A DNA stretch of 21,927 bases from Deltaproteobacteria bacterium (GCA_011389755.1 JAABTR010000094.1:1-21927), one strand, 5' to 3'; positions 1 through 8,594 are shown, counted from the stretch's first letter. Numbers and translations: made by a program. Notes: generated from the sequence alone by a model not told the origin.

Positions 1-1
1 A

Positions 2-1666
2 GAGCAGGCGCAGATTTTGGAACGACTCATCGATCTGGCCGATGAGAGCGAGATCTCACAAGCGGTCCTTAAGGCAGCCGAGATCTACGAGGAGCTGGGT
101 GACTCAGCGGCCGTCCTGCGGGTTCTGGACAGAGGCTGTAAGCTGGTTCCCGAGGATGAGACGCTGCGGGCTCGGCTCCTGGCCAGCTACGAAGAGACCG
201 GAGATTACAGCAGCATGGTCGACATGATCACCGCGTCGGCAACAGAGACCGAAGATCCCAAGCTCAAGGTCTCTTTGCTCCAGGAGGCCGCCCATATTTA
301 TTCGGAGTGCATCAGCGATCCTCACAAGGCGCTGGAGCTGCTCGAACAAGCGCTGGAGCTGGCCCCCCAGGAGCCGTCGTTGCTGGCGCAGCTTGTCGAG
401 GCTCATGCGGCGCTCGGAAACTACGCCGTGGCCATCGAAAAAATATCGCTGCTCATCGACGGCCACTTGGACGAAGCCGAGGGGCGCTGCGACCGGCTCT
501 TGTTGCGCGCCGATCTGCGCAAAGCCACCGGGGATCTGACAGGCGCCATTGTCGATCTGGAGCAGGCCTACGACTTCGAGCCCGAGAGGGTGGCAGGGGA
601 GCTCGAGAGCGCCCTCGTCGAGCTCCGTGACACTGCGGCGAGCACCTCGAACATGGAGACTCAAAGGGGAGCCACCTTCGATTTGGTCAGCTTCTTGCTG
701 TCTCAAAGGCGGCGCGCCGACGCTAGGGATGCCCTGTCATACTGGACCGATGTGGACGCAACGGACGAAGAGGCCTTGAAGATGCTCAGCAATCTCGAGC
801 TCGAGGACGAGCGCTGGGAAGGCCTCATCCAGACCTGCAAACAGCTGGTGATGATCACCGAAGGTGAGTCACAGATCGAAGCGGCGCTGAGGGTGGCTCA
901 AGGCTGCCAGGCGCTCGAGCAGCTGTCAGAGGCCCGAGTCGCCCTCGAGTTCGTGCACGCCAAGCAGCCAGGCGATTCGCGGATTCGGGAGCGTCTGCAG
1001 CAGATCTATGTCGAGACAAAGGCATATGAGGAGCTCGCAGGTATCCTCATGGAGGAAGCCGAAGAGGAAGGCGACCAGCAGAGAAAAGTCGAGCTCTACA
1101 AGAGATCTGGGCAGCTTCTGCAGCTGGCTGAGAACACCATCGGAGCCGCCGATGTCTACTCCAAGGCCCTGGACCTCGACCCCGGGGACGTGGAGCTGAC
1201 TCTCGAGCTCGTGGACGCGCGCATCGATTCAGGGGATCTCCCGGCGGCGGATGATCTGCTGGAGAGGGCGCTCGCCGCTCAAAAAGAGCAGCGCTCGCCG
1301 CTCATCGCGGTGTTGCAGCAGCACAAGGCGCGTATCGAGGAAGCTCGGGGAAACCGCGAAGCGCAGCTCGGTTGGCTCAAGGAGGCCTTCGCGTCCGACC
1401 GCAAGAACACCGCCATCATGGCGGACCTGGCGGACTTGGCCGAGGATCTGGAGGACTGGGATCTGGCCATCAAGGCTCTGCGCAGCATCATCCTCCTCGA
1501 GGAGGAATGCCGCATCTCCAATGGCGAAGCCTATCTGCGTCAGGGGAAAATCTGGTACCGAAGGGGCGACTCGCGCAAGGCGATGCAGTGGGCGCAGCGG
1601 GCCCTCCTCGAAGAAGGGGAGACCGAAGACATCCGGGCCTTCATGGATGAACTGGGCACCGAGTAG
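2..1666 (+). CDS. TPR repeat protein, 5' partial
   Basis: This is the C-terminal part of an alpha-solenoid protein made of tetratricopeptide repeats. The frame is open from base 2, so the gene almost certainly begins upstream; the first possible start in the window is a TTG at 17 without a convincing ribosome site. Counting from that TTG, TPR-like helix pairs with the usual small/aromatic pattern appear near residues 20-47, 86-120, 159-190, 362-397 and 505-538, many ending in the typical 'ALELxP' style turn. No catalytic motif or membrane segment is visible in this part. Such proteins act as scaffolds for protein-protein contacts; the partner is unknown. It ends 6 bases before the next gene, so the two are probably co-transcribed. 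Large multi-TPR proteins are common in myxobacteria-like genomes. The family call is firm, the role is not. Confidence 0.85.
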   Translation, partial: EQAQILERLIDLADESEISQAVLKAAEIYEELGDSAAVLRVLDRGCKLVPEDETLRARLLASYEETGDYSSMVDMITASATETEDPKLKVSLLQEAAHIYSECISDPHKALELLEQALELAPQEPSLLAQLVEAHAALGNYAVAIEKISLLIDGHLDEAEGRCDRLLLRADLRKATGDLTGAIVDLEQAYDFEPERVAGELESALVELRDTAASTSNMETQRGATFDLVSFLLSQRRRADARDALSYWTDVDATDEEALKMLSNLELEDERWEGLIQTCKQLVMITEGESQIEAALRVAQGCQALEQLSEARVALEFVHAKQPGDSRIRERLQQIYVETKAYEELAGILMEEAEEEGDQQRKVELYKRSGQLLQLAENTIGAADVYSKALDLDPGDVELTLELVDARIDSGDLPAADDLLERALAAQKEQRSPLIAVLQQHKARIEEARGNREAQLGWLKEAFASDRKNTAIMADLADLAEDLEDWDLAIKALRSIILLEEECRISNGEAYLRQGKIWYRRGDSRKAMQWAQRALLEEGETEDIRAFMDELGTE

Positions 1667-1672
1667 ACCCTC

Positions 1673-3226
1673 ATGCCGATTTGGATGAACGGACAGTCCA
1701 CTGTCGTGGCCACATCTTGGGGCATCGCGCGCAGCACGAAGGACGCCTGCGAGGTCTACCGGTTTCCGCGCACCGGCCTGCGCAGGGCCGAGGACCCACC
1801 GGCCATGGTGTTTTTCGTTGCGCTCGACAAGGCCGGCAAGCGTGCGATTTTTCGTCGCAAGGGCGAGCGGGCTCATATCTGGACACACAAACGCGATGGG
1901 ATGTCGGTCGTGCCTGTGAAGGGCGGTGAGGTTTTCGATGCCGTACCTTGTGGCCAGGGCCTCCTGACGTTGGTTGTGGAGGCTCAAGACGGGTGGGAGC
2001 GCCTCGAGCTCAGGAGCGCGTCGCTGGAGGCCGGCCGAGCCTCGGTGGACATCGGCGAGGCCGTGACGCTCACGCCGGGGCCGAGGATGACATGGCCGTC
2101 GAGGTTCTGGCGCGAGGGCGAAGAGCCGTGGGCCGAGAGCGCGGTTTTGGGGGCGCGTCAGATCGGTGAGAATTGGGTCGGCCCGGCGCGCGTGTCAGCC
2201 AATCGGTGCGGGATCGCGTTGACCTCGAGCTCGAGCGGCACGGTGGCCTTTCTCGATGGGCACGGCCGGCTCAGATGGTCGGCCACGCTTCCGGCGGACC
2301 CCGGGCAGCTCGAGATACACGCGCTGCCCTTGCCGGACGAGAAGCTCCTGGTCGCCTATGCGGCGAGCTATGGACAAAACGAGTACGTGTTGCTGGCAGA
2401 CGCAGAGGCCGCGCCGGTCTGCAGGAGCGAGCTGGGAGACAAGCCGGCGTGGGGAGCAAGAAGCGCCGGGCTTTTGTGGTCGGATGACACGGTCCTCGTC
2501 AGCTCTCGAGATGTCACCTGGGCGCTCGGGCTGCCGCAGCTGACCGCTCGCAAGTTTGCAGGCCACGCGGCCGTGGTAGATTTCGGCAGCAGCGCGGATC
2601 CAGGGAGGCACGTCCTCGCGTTCGCCTCCCAGGAAAAGCCCCAGCCTCACAACTGGAACCTGGTCGGGTACGAGGTCTCCGAAAAGAAACCGAAGACCTG
2701 GGATGTCCCGCTGCCGGACTTTCGCCCCGTTGCTCCCCCGCCCGAAGACACCCAGCCGCGAGCCAAGGGCCCCGTGCTTCTCGGCGCGGTCGCGGCCGAG
2801 AGCTCCTGGCAGATCCCCTTGGGGGCCGACCGGGAGATCGATATCATCGTCTCGAACCGCGGCGGCCCGGTCGAAAACGGCTTCTATATCCAAGTCGGGG
2901 GCGTCGCCAAGAAGAACGGCCTCGTGGAGCTCGTCGGCGCGACCATCTCGATGGCCGACGAGACAGCGGCCGATCTCGTCAAGGACGAGCGGACGAGCCG
3001 CGTCGACTTCCCCGGCGCGAGCCTCTATGCCGGGTTTGTCGTCGAAAAGCCCCTTAAAAAGGTCTCCAAGGCGCCTCCGCCTCCCGAGCAGCCTTCACTG
3101 AGCGTGACCGTCACCTTGCGCGGGGTAAAGCAGGGCAGCGGGCTCTTGACCGTGCGCGTGGGGCCCCTGGGCACCGAGGGACATCGCGGATCTGCCCTGG
3201 TGGGGAGAAATCTCTCGGTGGATTGA
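1673..3226 (+). CDS. Hypothetical beta-rich protein (517 aa), propeller-like N-terminal part
   Basis: I do not recognise this family. The protein has no signal peptide or membrane segment, so it is probably cytoplasmic. Residues about 1-340 are rich in short beta strands separated by Gly/Asp turns, with recurring hydrophobic-strand units such as 'LLVAYAASYG' and 'VLAFASQEKP', which would suit a degenerate beta-propeller. A proline-rich linker (about residues 344-365) leads to a C-terminal beta domain, and a second 'APPPPEQP' linker (about 468-475) precedes a last beta segment. The ATG at 1673 follows the TPR gene stop by 6 bases with only a weak ribosome site; a second ATG at 1685 is possible. 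Close linkage to the TPR solenoid gene suggests a shared complex or shared regulation, which is inference only. It converges on the carboxyltransferase gene with a 23-base gap and no clear terminator hairpin. Confidence 0.75.
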   Translation: MPIWMNGQSTVVATSWGIARSTKDACEVYRFPRTGLRRAEDPPAMVFFVALDKAGKRAIFRRKGERAHIWTHKRDGMSVVPVKGGEVFDAVPCGQGLLTLVVEAQDGWERLELRSASLEAGRASVDIGEAVTLTPGPRMTWPSRFWREGEEPWAESAVLGARQIGENWVGPARVSANRCGIALTSSSSGTVAFLDGHGRLRWSATLPADPGQLEIHALPLPDEKLLVAYAASYGQNEYVLLADAEAAPVCRSELGDKPAWGARSAGLLWSDDTVLVSSRDVTWALGLPQLTARKFAGHAAVVDFGSSADPGRHVLAFASQEKPQPHNWNLVGYEVSEKKPKTWDVPLPDFRPVAPPPEDTQPRAKGPVLLGAVAAESSWQIPLGADREIDIIVSNRGGPVENGFYIQVGGVAKKNGLVELVGATISMADETAADLVKDERTSRVDFPGASLYAGFVVEKPLKKVSKAPPPPEQPSLSVTVTLRGVKQGSGLLTVRVGPLGTEGHRGSALVGRNLSVD

Positions 3227-3249
3227 CCTGTGGTGATGCGCGCTTGCGA

Positions 3250-4821
3250 CTAAAGAGGGATGTTTGCGTGTTTCTTGTTGGGGCGGACGCTTCGTTTGCT
3301 CTGAAGGGTCTCCAAGGCGTCTATGAGCATGGGCCGGGTCTCTTCGGGTCTGATGACGGCGTCGATAAAGCCCAGCTCGGCCGCTTTGTACGGGTTTGCG
3401 AACTTGGCGACGTAGTCTTTGACGAGCCGCTTGCGCTCGGCTTCGGGATCCTCGGCGCTCGCGATCTCTCTTTTAAAGATGATGTTGGCGGCGCCCTCAG
3501 CGCCCATCACGGCGATCTCCGCGGAGGGCCAAGCCAGATTGATGTCGCAGCCGATGTGCTTGGAGCACATGGCGTCGTAGGCGCCTCCGTAGGCCTTGCG
3601 CACGATCACCGTCACCATGGGCACGGTGGCCTCCGAGTACGCGAACAAAAGCTTCGCGCCGTGCCGGATGATCCCGGCGTGCTCCTGCTGGGCTCCGGGT
3701 AAAAAGCCCGGCACGTCCACAAAAGTGACCATGGGGATGTTGAACGCATCGCAAAATCTCACAAAGCGGGCGGCTTTGTCAGAGGCGTTGATGTCGAGGC
3801 AGCCGGCCACGTTCATCGGGTTGTTGCCCAAGATGCCCACGGGGCGGCCTGCGAGGCGGGCGAACCCGGTTATGAAGTTCTTGGCGTAGTTTTTATGCAC
3901 CTCCATAAACGAGGCCTCGTCCACCACGACCTTCATTATTTTGCGCATATCGTAGACGGCCCTGTGGTGCTCGGGGACGATGTTTCGGAGCTCTTCACCG
4001 CGCAAGGGCTGGTCTTCGTCCCATTTTTCCGGCGTGGGCGCGTCTTCGCAGTTTTGCGGCAGGTAGGAGACCAGTCGCCGGATGGACGCGAGGCATTCTT
4101 GTTCGTTCTTGGCGTCGAAGTGGCACACCCCGGACTTGTTGCCGTGCGTGCGCGCGCCGCCCAGATCCTTGAAAGAGATCTCTTCGCCGGTCACCGTCTT
4201 GATGACGGCCGGTCCGGTGATGAACATGTGGCTGGTGTCGCGGACCATGAAGATGAAGTCGGTGATCGCCGGGGAGTAGACCGCTCCCCCGGCGCACGGC
4301 CCCATGATGGCGGAAATCTGCGGAATGTAGCCCGAGGCCAGGGTGTTGCGCCTGAAGATCTCCCCATAGCCTCCCAGGGACATGACGCCCTCTTGGATGC
4401 GGGCGCCTCCCGAATCGTTGATTCCGATGACCGGGCAGCGCGCCTCCATGGCGTGGTCCATGATGCGGATGATCTTCTTGGCGAACACTTCTCCCAGAGC
4501 TCCGCCGTAGTCCATGAAGTCTTGGGAGAAGACGAAGACCCTCCGTCCGTGGATCGTGCCCCAGCCGGTGACGACACCGTCCCCGGGGAGTTTCTTTTTT
4601 TCCATACCGAAATCGACGCAGCGGTGGACCATCAAAGCTCCGATCTCGTGGAACGAGCCTGGGTCCAGGAGATTGTCGATGCGCTCTCGGGCGGTGAGTT
4701 GTCCCTTGGCGTGCCGTTTCTCGGCTTTCTCGGCCGGGGCGTGGCTATGCGCATGCTTGAGGCGGCCCTCGAGATCTTCGATGAGCTCGTTCATGTTTTT
4801 GTTGCCGTAGTCGCTCGACAT
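3250..4821 (-). CDS. pccB: Acyl-CoA carboxylase carboxyltransferase subunit (propionyl-CoA carboxylase beta / methylmalonyl-CoA decarboxylase alpha type)
   Basis: This cytoplasmic subunit transfers the carboxyl group between carboxybiotin and propionyl-CoA, giving methylmalonyl-CoA, or runs the reverse reaction in decarboxylase complexes. The 523 residues match the usual full length. The two crotonase-fold halves are both visible: the N-terminal half has the oxyanion-hole segment 'GPCAGGAVYSPA' (174-185) after 'NDSGGARIQEG', and the C-terminal half has 'DVPGFLPG' (369-376), 'YGGAYDAM' (411-418) and the characteristic end 'KHANIPL'. The aspartate in 'DVPGF' is typical of propionyl-CoA rather than acetyl-CoA carboxylases. 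The ATG at 4821 has an AAAGGA ribosome site 8 bases upstream (4830-4835). It lies 64 bases downstream of mce, so the two form an operon of consecutive pathway steps. No biotin carboxylase or biotin carrier gene is in the window, so those partners must be encoded elsewhere. Confidence 0.95.
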   Translation of the reverse strand: MSSDYGNKNMNELIEDLEGRLKHAHSHAPAEKAEKRHAKGQLTARERIDNLLDPGSFHEIGALMVHRCVDFGMEKKKLPGDGVVTGWGTIHGRRVFVFSQDFMDYGGALGEVFAKKIIRIMDHAMEARCPVIGINDSGGARIQEGVMSLGGYGEIFRRNTLASGYIPQISAIMGPCAGGAVYSPAITDFIFMVRDTSHMFITGPAVIKTVTGEEISFKDLGGARTHGNKSGVCHFDAKNEQECLASIRRLVSYLPQNCEDAPTPEKWDEDQPLRGEELRNIVPEHHRAVYDMRKIMKVVVDEASFMEVHKNYAKNFITGFARLAGRPVGILGNNPMNVAGCLDINASDKAARFVRFCDAFNIPMVTFVDVPGFLPGAQQEHAGIIRHGAKLLFAYSEATVPMVTVIVRKAYGGAYDAMCSKHIGCDINLAWPSAEIAVMGAEGAANIIFKREIASAEDPEAERKRLVKDYVAKFANPYKAAELGFIDAVIRPEETRPMLIDALETLQSKRSVRPNKKHANIPL

Positions 4822-4885
4822 CCGGTCGGTCCTTTCTTTCGGGTTGCGCTTTGGCCTGATGCGGTCGGCTCGTTTTGTTTTTCGG

Positions 4886-5296
4886 TCAATGCTGTTCGCA
4901 AAGCTCTATGAGGACTCCACCTGTGGCCTTGGGATGCATAAAGGCGATCTGCACGCCTCCGGCCCCGACCCTTGGTTTCTCGTCGATGAGCCGGATGCCC
5001 TTTTCTTTTGCCTCCGCCAAAGCGGCCTCCACATCCGAGACCTCATAGGCGATGTGGTGGACCGCGGGCTTGCCCCCTTTGGAGTCGATGAACTTCTTGA
5101 TGGGGCTGTCATCGGAGGTCGGCTCGAGCAGCTCGATGCGGCTTTCGCCGACGGTGAGAAAGGCCACCTTGACTTTCTGATCGGCGACCACTTCGGTGCC
5201 GGTCAGCTCCAACCCCAAAACCCCGCTGTAGAGCGCGAGATGGTCTTCGATGGCGGGAACGGCGATTCCAATGTGACTGATTTTTTTGATATCCAT
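4886..5296 (-). CDS. mce: Methylmalonyl-CoA epimerase
   Basis: This enzyme interconverts (S)- and (R)-methylmalonyl-CoA, linking propionyl-CoA carboxylation to methylmalonyl-CoA mutase and succinyl-CoA. The 136 residues form the usual pair of glyoxalase/VOC beta-alpha-beta-beta-beta modules. Metal-ligand candidates are His8 in 'ISHIGIAV', His81 in 'VHHIAYEV' and Glu131 in 'GVLIELCE', as in characterised epimerases. The ATG at 5296 has a strong GGAGG ribosome site (5301-5305 on the opposite strand), 4 bases away. It is first in a minus-strand pair with the carboxyltransferase gene, which fits a shared propionate or branched-chain degradation route. A 16-base inverted repeat lies 14 bases upstream of the start codon and may control the pair. 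Confidence 0.96.
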   Translation of the reverse strand: MDIKKISHIGIAVPAIEDHLALYSGVLGLELTGTEVVADQKVKVAFLTVGESRIELLEPTSDDSPIKKFIDSKGGKPAVHHIAYEVSDVEAALAEAKEKGIRLIDEKPRVGAGGVQIAFMHPKATGGVLIELCEQH

Positions 5297-5309
5297 TTTG
5301 CCTCCAAAA

Positions 5310-5325
5310 TATGACCAATATCATA
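5310..5325. promoter_or_regulatory. Operator-like inverted repeat upstream of mce
   Basis: TATGA and TCATA arms are separated by 6 bases (TATGACCAATATCATA). The site sits just beyond the mce ribosome site and overlaps a minus-strand TATGAT that could be a -10 box. A repressor bound here would block the mce-pccB operon. The arms are only 5 bp, so the call is tentative. Confidence 0.3.
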
Positions 5326-5397
5326 CGAAAATACACACAGTAGGGCATTTCTCGAAAAAAAACGAGCACCGGTGAAAATCCAAAGCCCTCCATTGTC

Positions 5398-6291
5398 ATG
5401 TTTATCGAAAGAAAGCACACTCACGGTATGACGCTCGTCACGCAATCGCCCTGGTTTTTTTCGTCGATCTTCATCGCGTGGGCGTGCGGAATCGTAGGGC
5501 CGGCAGAAGATCCGCCGGCTGGGAAATCCCTTGCGAGAAAGCCCGCGGCGCGGGTCCCCGGCGAGGCCGGCGAGGAAAAAAAGGCGCCCCATCCCATCCC
5601 CGCCGCGAAAAGGCCCACTGAGGTCAGGTGCCCCCAGGTTCCCACCCCGCTGAGGGTGAAAGGGTACGAGCCGGCCAGCTTCGTCTGCCCGGACGAACCG
5701 CTCAATGGACCCACGCCGGTCTTCGTGGTGCTCCACGGAAACTACGACCGCCCCGAGTGGCAATGCGAGACTTGGAAAGAGGCGGCCGGGCACCTCGGTT
5801 TTATCTTGTGCCCCCGGGGCGTGCCGAGCGATCCCGAACACGACCGCTGGACTTACGCGGGCAACGAGGCGGCCGGCGAGGAGATGCGCGCGGCCTTCTC
5901 GGCGCTGCGAGTAAGATTTCCCGAACACGTGAGACCGTTTGGAAACACGTATGTCGGATTCTCTCTCGGCGCGATCTACGGTCCCGATCTGGTCGTGAGC
6001 AACCCGGCGCTCTTCGATGCCTTGGTCCTCGTCGAAGGCGGCCTGAAGAGACTGAACCTCCCCGTGATGAGAAGGCTGGTCAAAGCGGGGATCAAAACCC
6101 TGGTGCTGGCCATGGGGGTGCCGTCTCGGCGCAGTAGCGCCCCCAAGGTCGTGACACGGGCGAGGCGGCTCGGACTCGATGCCCACTATCTCGACATGCC
6201 GGGCGCCGGTCACGGTTATTCCCGGGATTTTTCCGCGCAGGCCCGTAAGATCCTCAAAAAATCTAAAATGAGTGATAAAGAGATTCCATGA
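5398..6291 (+). CDS. Secreted alpha/beta-hydrolase fold protein
   Basis: This is a probable serine esterase or related hydrolase; the substrate cannot be told. The nucleophile elbow is 'GFSLGA' with Ser189. 'VLHGNY' earlier matches the oxyanion-hole strand of the fold, and His272 in 'PGAGHGYS' near the C-terminus is the likely catalytic histidine. The N-terminus has a short charged segment (ERKHTH) followed by a hydrophobic stretch to about residue 34 (WFFSSIFIAWACGIVG), so export is likely. The cysteine in 'AWAC' is not a good lipobox. The start at 5398 is kept because it supplies the positive n-region; an ATG at 5428 is the alternative, and neither has a clear ribosome site. A Pro/Ala/Lys-rich linker follows the signal region. 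Its stop overlaps the ATG of the next gene by 4 bases (ATGA), which indicates translational coupling with the lipoprotein. Confidence 0.8.
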   Translation: MFIERKHTHGMTLVTQSPWFFSSIFIAWACGIVGPAEDPPAGKSLARKPAARVPGEAGEEKKAPHPIPAAKRPTEVRCPQVPTPLRVKGYEPASFVCPDEPLNGPTPVFVVLHGNYDRPEWQCETWKEAAGHLGFILCPRGVPSDPEHDRWTYAGNEAAGEEMRAAFSALRVRFPEHVRPFGNTYVGFSLGAIYGPDLVVSNPALFDALVLVEGGLKRLNLPVMRRLVKAGIKTLVLAMGVPSRRSSAPKVVTRARRLGLDAHYLDMPGAGHGYSRDFSAQARKILKKSKMSDKEIP

Positions 6292-6734
6292 CCTCCAAGA
6301 TCTTGCGGACGCGGCAGCTCGCGGTCCTGCTGCTTTTTCTTTTTTGCCAAGCGGTCGGGTGCTCCCCCGCGGGTACCAGGGATCCGGGCGATTCGAGATG
6401 CGAGTGCGAGGTCATCTTCTCCCTCGCGAACACCGACAGGTCCTCTCCTCACGTGAAGGTCGATGTGCAGCTCGATCATCGCACCGTGATTTACGGCGGG
6501 TTGCCGCAGGTCACCTCAGGGGACTACTTCTATGTGTCGACGTGCCTGCCGAGACGACACGCGACCTTGGTGGTGCGCATGGAAACCGAAGGCGAAGCTC
6601 TCGAGGAGAGTCGAAAAATAAAGATCGAAAACAAGATGTGGATCGTCATTACACGTGTGCGTGATTTGGGGGACGGGGCGACGATGAAAATCGATGTCTC
6701 ATATGAACAGCCCGCTTGGTCCGCGGCTTTATGA
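6288..6734 (+). CDS. Small putative lipoprotein, function unknown
   Basis: The protein has 148 residues. The N-terminus is a lipoprotein signal: a basic start (K4, R7, R9), a leucine-rich core and a cleavage site 'QAVGC' at Cys25, followed by Ser, which by the +2 rule favours the outer membrane. The mature part has a 'CECEV' motif, a beta-rich core with 'SGDYFYVSTCLPRR', and no recognised domain. The four cysteines besides the lipidated one and Cys20 could allow disulfides. The ATG overlaps the hydrolase stop codon (ATGA at 6288-6291), so the two products are made together and may act at the same surface. Function is not assigned. Confidence 0.75.
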   Translation: MTSKILRTRQLAVLLLFLFCQAVGCSPAGTRDPGDSRCECEVIFSLANTDRSSPHVKVDVQLDHRTVIYGGLPQVTSGDYFYVSTCLPRRHATLVVRMETEGEALEESRKIKIENKMWIVITRVRDLGDGATMKIDVSYEQPAWSAAL

Positions 6735-6784
6735 GTCGATGTCAATTTGCCAAACGCCCGGAATGAGGCATTTTTATTTGGATA

Positions 6785-6805
6785 GGGTCGCAAAAACACA
6801 AGCGA
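6785..6805 (+). promoter_or_regulatory. GGGTCGCA-containing inverted repeat upstream of kinase 1
   Basis: The octamer GGGTCGCA starts at 6785, and TCGC at 6788-6791 is mirrored by GCGA at 6802-6805 with 10 bases between. The same octamer with a tighter palindrome occurs twice upstream of the second kinase gene. It lies about 95 bases before the kinase 1 start, a suitable distance for a regulatory site. It may be chance. Confidence 0.2.
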
Positions 6806-6899
6806 ATGGGATACGAGTGCTTTTAGTGCGACGAGAAAGAGAACTCAAAGGTGCGATGCCGGCTCCAGGCGTGGCGCTCAAAGCGGATATGAGCACGCC

Positions 6900-8594
6900 A
6901 TGACGAACATGGTCGGCAGGACCATCGACAACAAATACCGCCTCGTCAGGTTGCTCGGCGAAGGGGGGATGGCGCTCGTCTACGAGGCGGAGCACACCGT
7001 CATCAACCGGAAGGTGGCCGTCAAGATCATGCGCGCCATGTTGGCCTCGGCCCCGGGAGCGACGAAACGCTTTTTAAGGGAGGCCAAGACCGCGGCCAAG
7101 ATCGAGCACCCCAACGTGGTCGAGATTCACGACGTGGGCGTGGAAGATGACGGGACGGTGTTCATCGTCATGGAGCTGCTCAAAGGGCGCAGCCTCAAAG
7201 AGCTCCTCGAGCTCAAGGGACGACTGTCGGCCTCCACGGTCGTCTCCGTCATGATGCAGGTGCTCTCCGCGCTGGCGGCGGCGCACAAAATGGGGATCAT
7301 CCACAGAGATCTCAAGCCGGATAACGTCTTTATCGCGCTGGACAACCGGATGCGCGAGGAGGTCAAGCTCCTCGATTTCGGGATCGCAAAAATAGAAGGC
7401 CAGCCCGAAGGGGATCTCAAGCTCACCAAGACCGGCATGGTCATGGGGACGCCCCATTATTTGTCACCCGAGCAGGCGCGGGGAGGCAAAAAGGTCGATC
7501 ACCGGATCGACATCTGGGCGGTGGGCGTGTTGATGTACGAGATGTTGACGGGGGTGATGCCTTTCGACGGCACCAGCTACAACGAGGTGCTCGGCAACAT
7601 CCTGATGGAGCTGCCGGTGCCGCTGCACGAGCTCAACCCCGACGCCCCGAAAGATCTCGTTGACATCGTCAATGGCGCCCTGACCAAGGACAGGGACAAA
7701 CGCTACCAGTCGGTGCTGGAGATGGTCCGGGACCTCATGCCCCTCCAAGAGAAGCTGGGCGTCGAGCTGAGCTTGCCGGTGTTTCGAGCCCTGTCCGATT
7801 CGATCCCGCCTCCGCCTGTGTCCGGCGCCTCCGCTTCCCAAGAGCTTGAGGAGCAAGAGACCGAGGTTCGCTCCGACATCATCAAGAAAAGGAGCATGCC
7901 TCCGGAAGAGATGGCGGGGTCCGCTCAGAGTCAGCCGCTCGACACCGGAGACCTGGAGGTCCTCGAGGGGATGGAGGAGCTCCGCCCTTCGTGGCGAGCC
8001 TTGACGGATCGGATGCGCACTCGCCGGGCGGCGCTGTTTCTGGGCGCGGCGCTCGCCGCCGCCGCCCTCGTGACGCTTGTTATCGTCGTGTTGAGCGGCC
8101 GGACAGAGGGCGACTCTCGCGAGGTGGTCGCTGCCGGGCATGCCGCCGGGGACACCTCCGGCGCCGATGGCGCTTTGGACGCCGCGACCGCTTTGGCCAC
8201 CTCCCCCAGCGAAGAGCCCGACAGCGCGTCTGCGGACGAAGCGAAAGACGCAGCTGAGGTGGAGGCGACGCCCGCCAAGATAAGCCTGGATATTCAAGGC
8301 GCACCCGAAGGCGCAAAGATCTGGCTCGATGGACAGCGCGTCGAGCCTCCGGTCGAGCTGCCGCCGTCGCAAATCGAGCGGCGTGTTCGGGTCACCGCGG
8401 CGGGGTATCGACCGTTTGAAACGAGCGTCGTGGCCGACCAAGATCGCGTCGTCTCTGTGGACTTGGTCCCTCGTGCCAAATCCCAACCCGACAGGAGCAA
8501 GCGGCCTCGGGATCGTGAGAGCGGCTCCAAGAACGGGAAAAAACAAGGCGGCTCTAAATCCGGCAAGGTCTGGGCCGACAATCCCTTCGGCTGA
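6900..8594 (+). CDS. Membrane Hanks-type Ser/Thr protein kinase with PEGA domain
   Basis: The 564-residue protein has a cytoplasmic kinase domain (about 13-285), a low-complexity linker, one transmembrane helix (about 377-400) and an outer PEGA domain (about 461-523). Kinase motifs are complete: Gly-rich loop 'GEGGMA' (20-25), ATP lysine Lys42 in 'VAVKIM', 'HRDLKPDN' with catalytic Asp137, 'DFG' Asp159, and 'SPEQ' in the activation segment after 'TGMVMGTPHY'. The third loop glycine is alanine (A25), which is tolerated in many active kinases. PEGA domains are beta-sandwich modules thought to bind surface components. After it come a Lys/Arg/Gly-rich linker and a terminal 'VWADNPFG'. The ATG at 6900 has a weak ribosome site; ATG 6909 is an alternative. 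It is 165 bases from the lipoprotein gene and is probably transcribed separately. Substrates are unknown. Confidence 0.95.
   Translation: MTNMVGRTIDNKYRLVRLLGEGGMALVYEAEHTVINRKVAVKIMRAMLASAPGATKRFLREAKTAAKIEHPNVVEIHDVGVEDDGTVFIVMELLKGRSLKELLELKGRLSASTVVSVMMQVLSALAAAHKMGIIHRDLKPDNVFIALDNRMREEVKLLDFGIAKIEGQPEGDLKLTKTGMVMGTPHYLSPEQARGGKKVDHRIDIWAVGVLMYEMLTGVMPFDGTSYNEVLGNILMELPVPLHELNPDAPKDLVDIVNGALTKDRDKRYQSVLEMVRDLMPLQEKLGVELSLPVFRALSDSIPPPPVSGASASQELEEQETEVRSDIIKKRSMPPEEMAGSAQSQPLDTGDLEVLEGMEELRPSWRALTDRMRTRRAALFLGAALAAAALVTLVIVVLSGRTEGDSREVVAAGHAAGDTSGADGALDAATALATSPSEEPDSASADEAKDAAEVEATPAKISLDIQGAPEGAKIWLDGQRVEPPVELPPSQIERRVRVTAAGYRPFETSVVADQDRVVSVDLVPRAKSQPDRSKRPRDRESGSKNGKKQGGSKSGKVWADNPFG

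Noticed and set aside
3895..4911. Long plus-strand open frame (338 codons) opposite the carboxyltransferase and epimerase genes
   Set aside because: It is antisense to two clearly recognised genes with intact motifs and its translation resembles no protein; high GC content keeps opposite frames open.
5203..6213. Minus-strand open frame of 336 codons across mce and the hydrolase
   Set aside because: It covers the divergent promoter region and is antisense to the hydrolase with its intact catalytic motifs.
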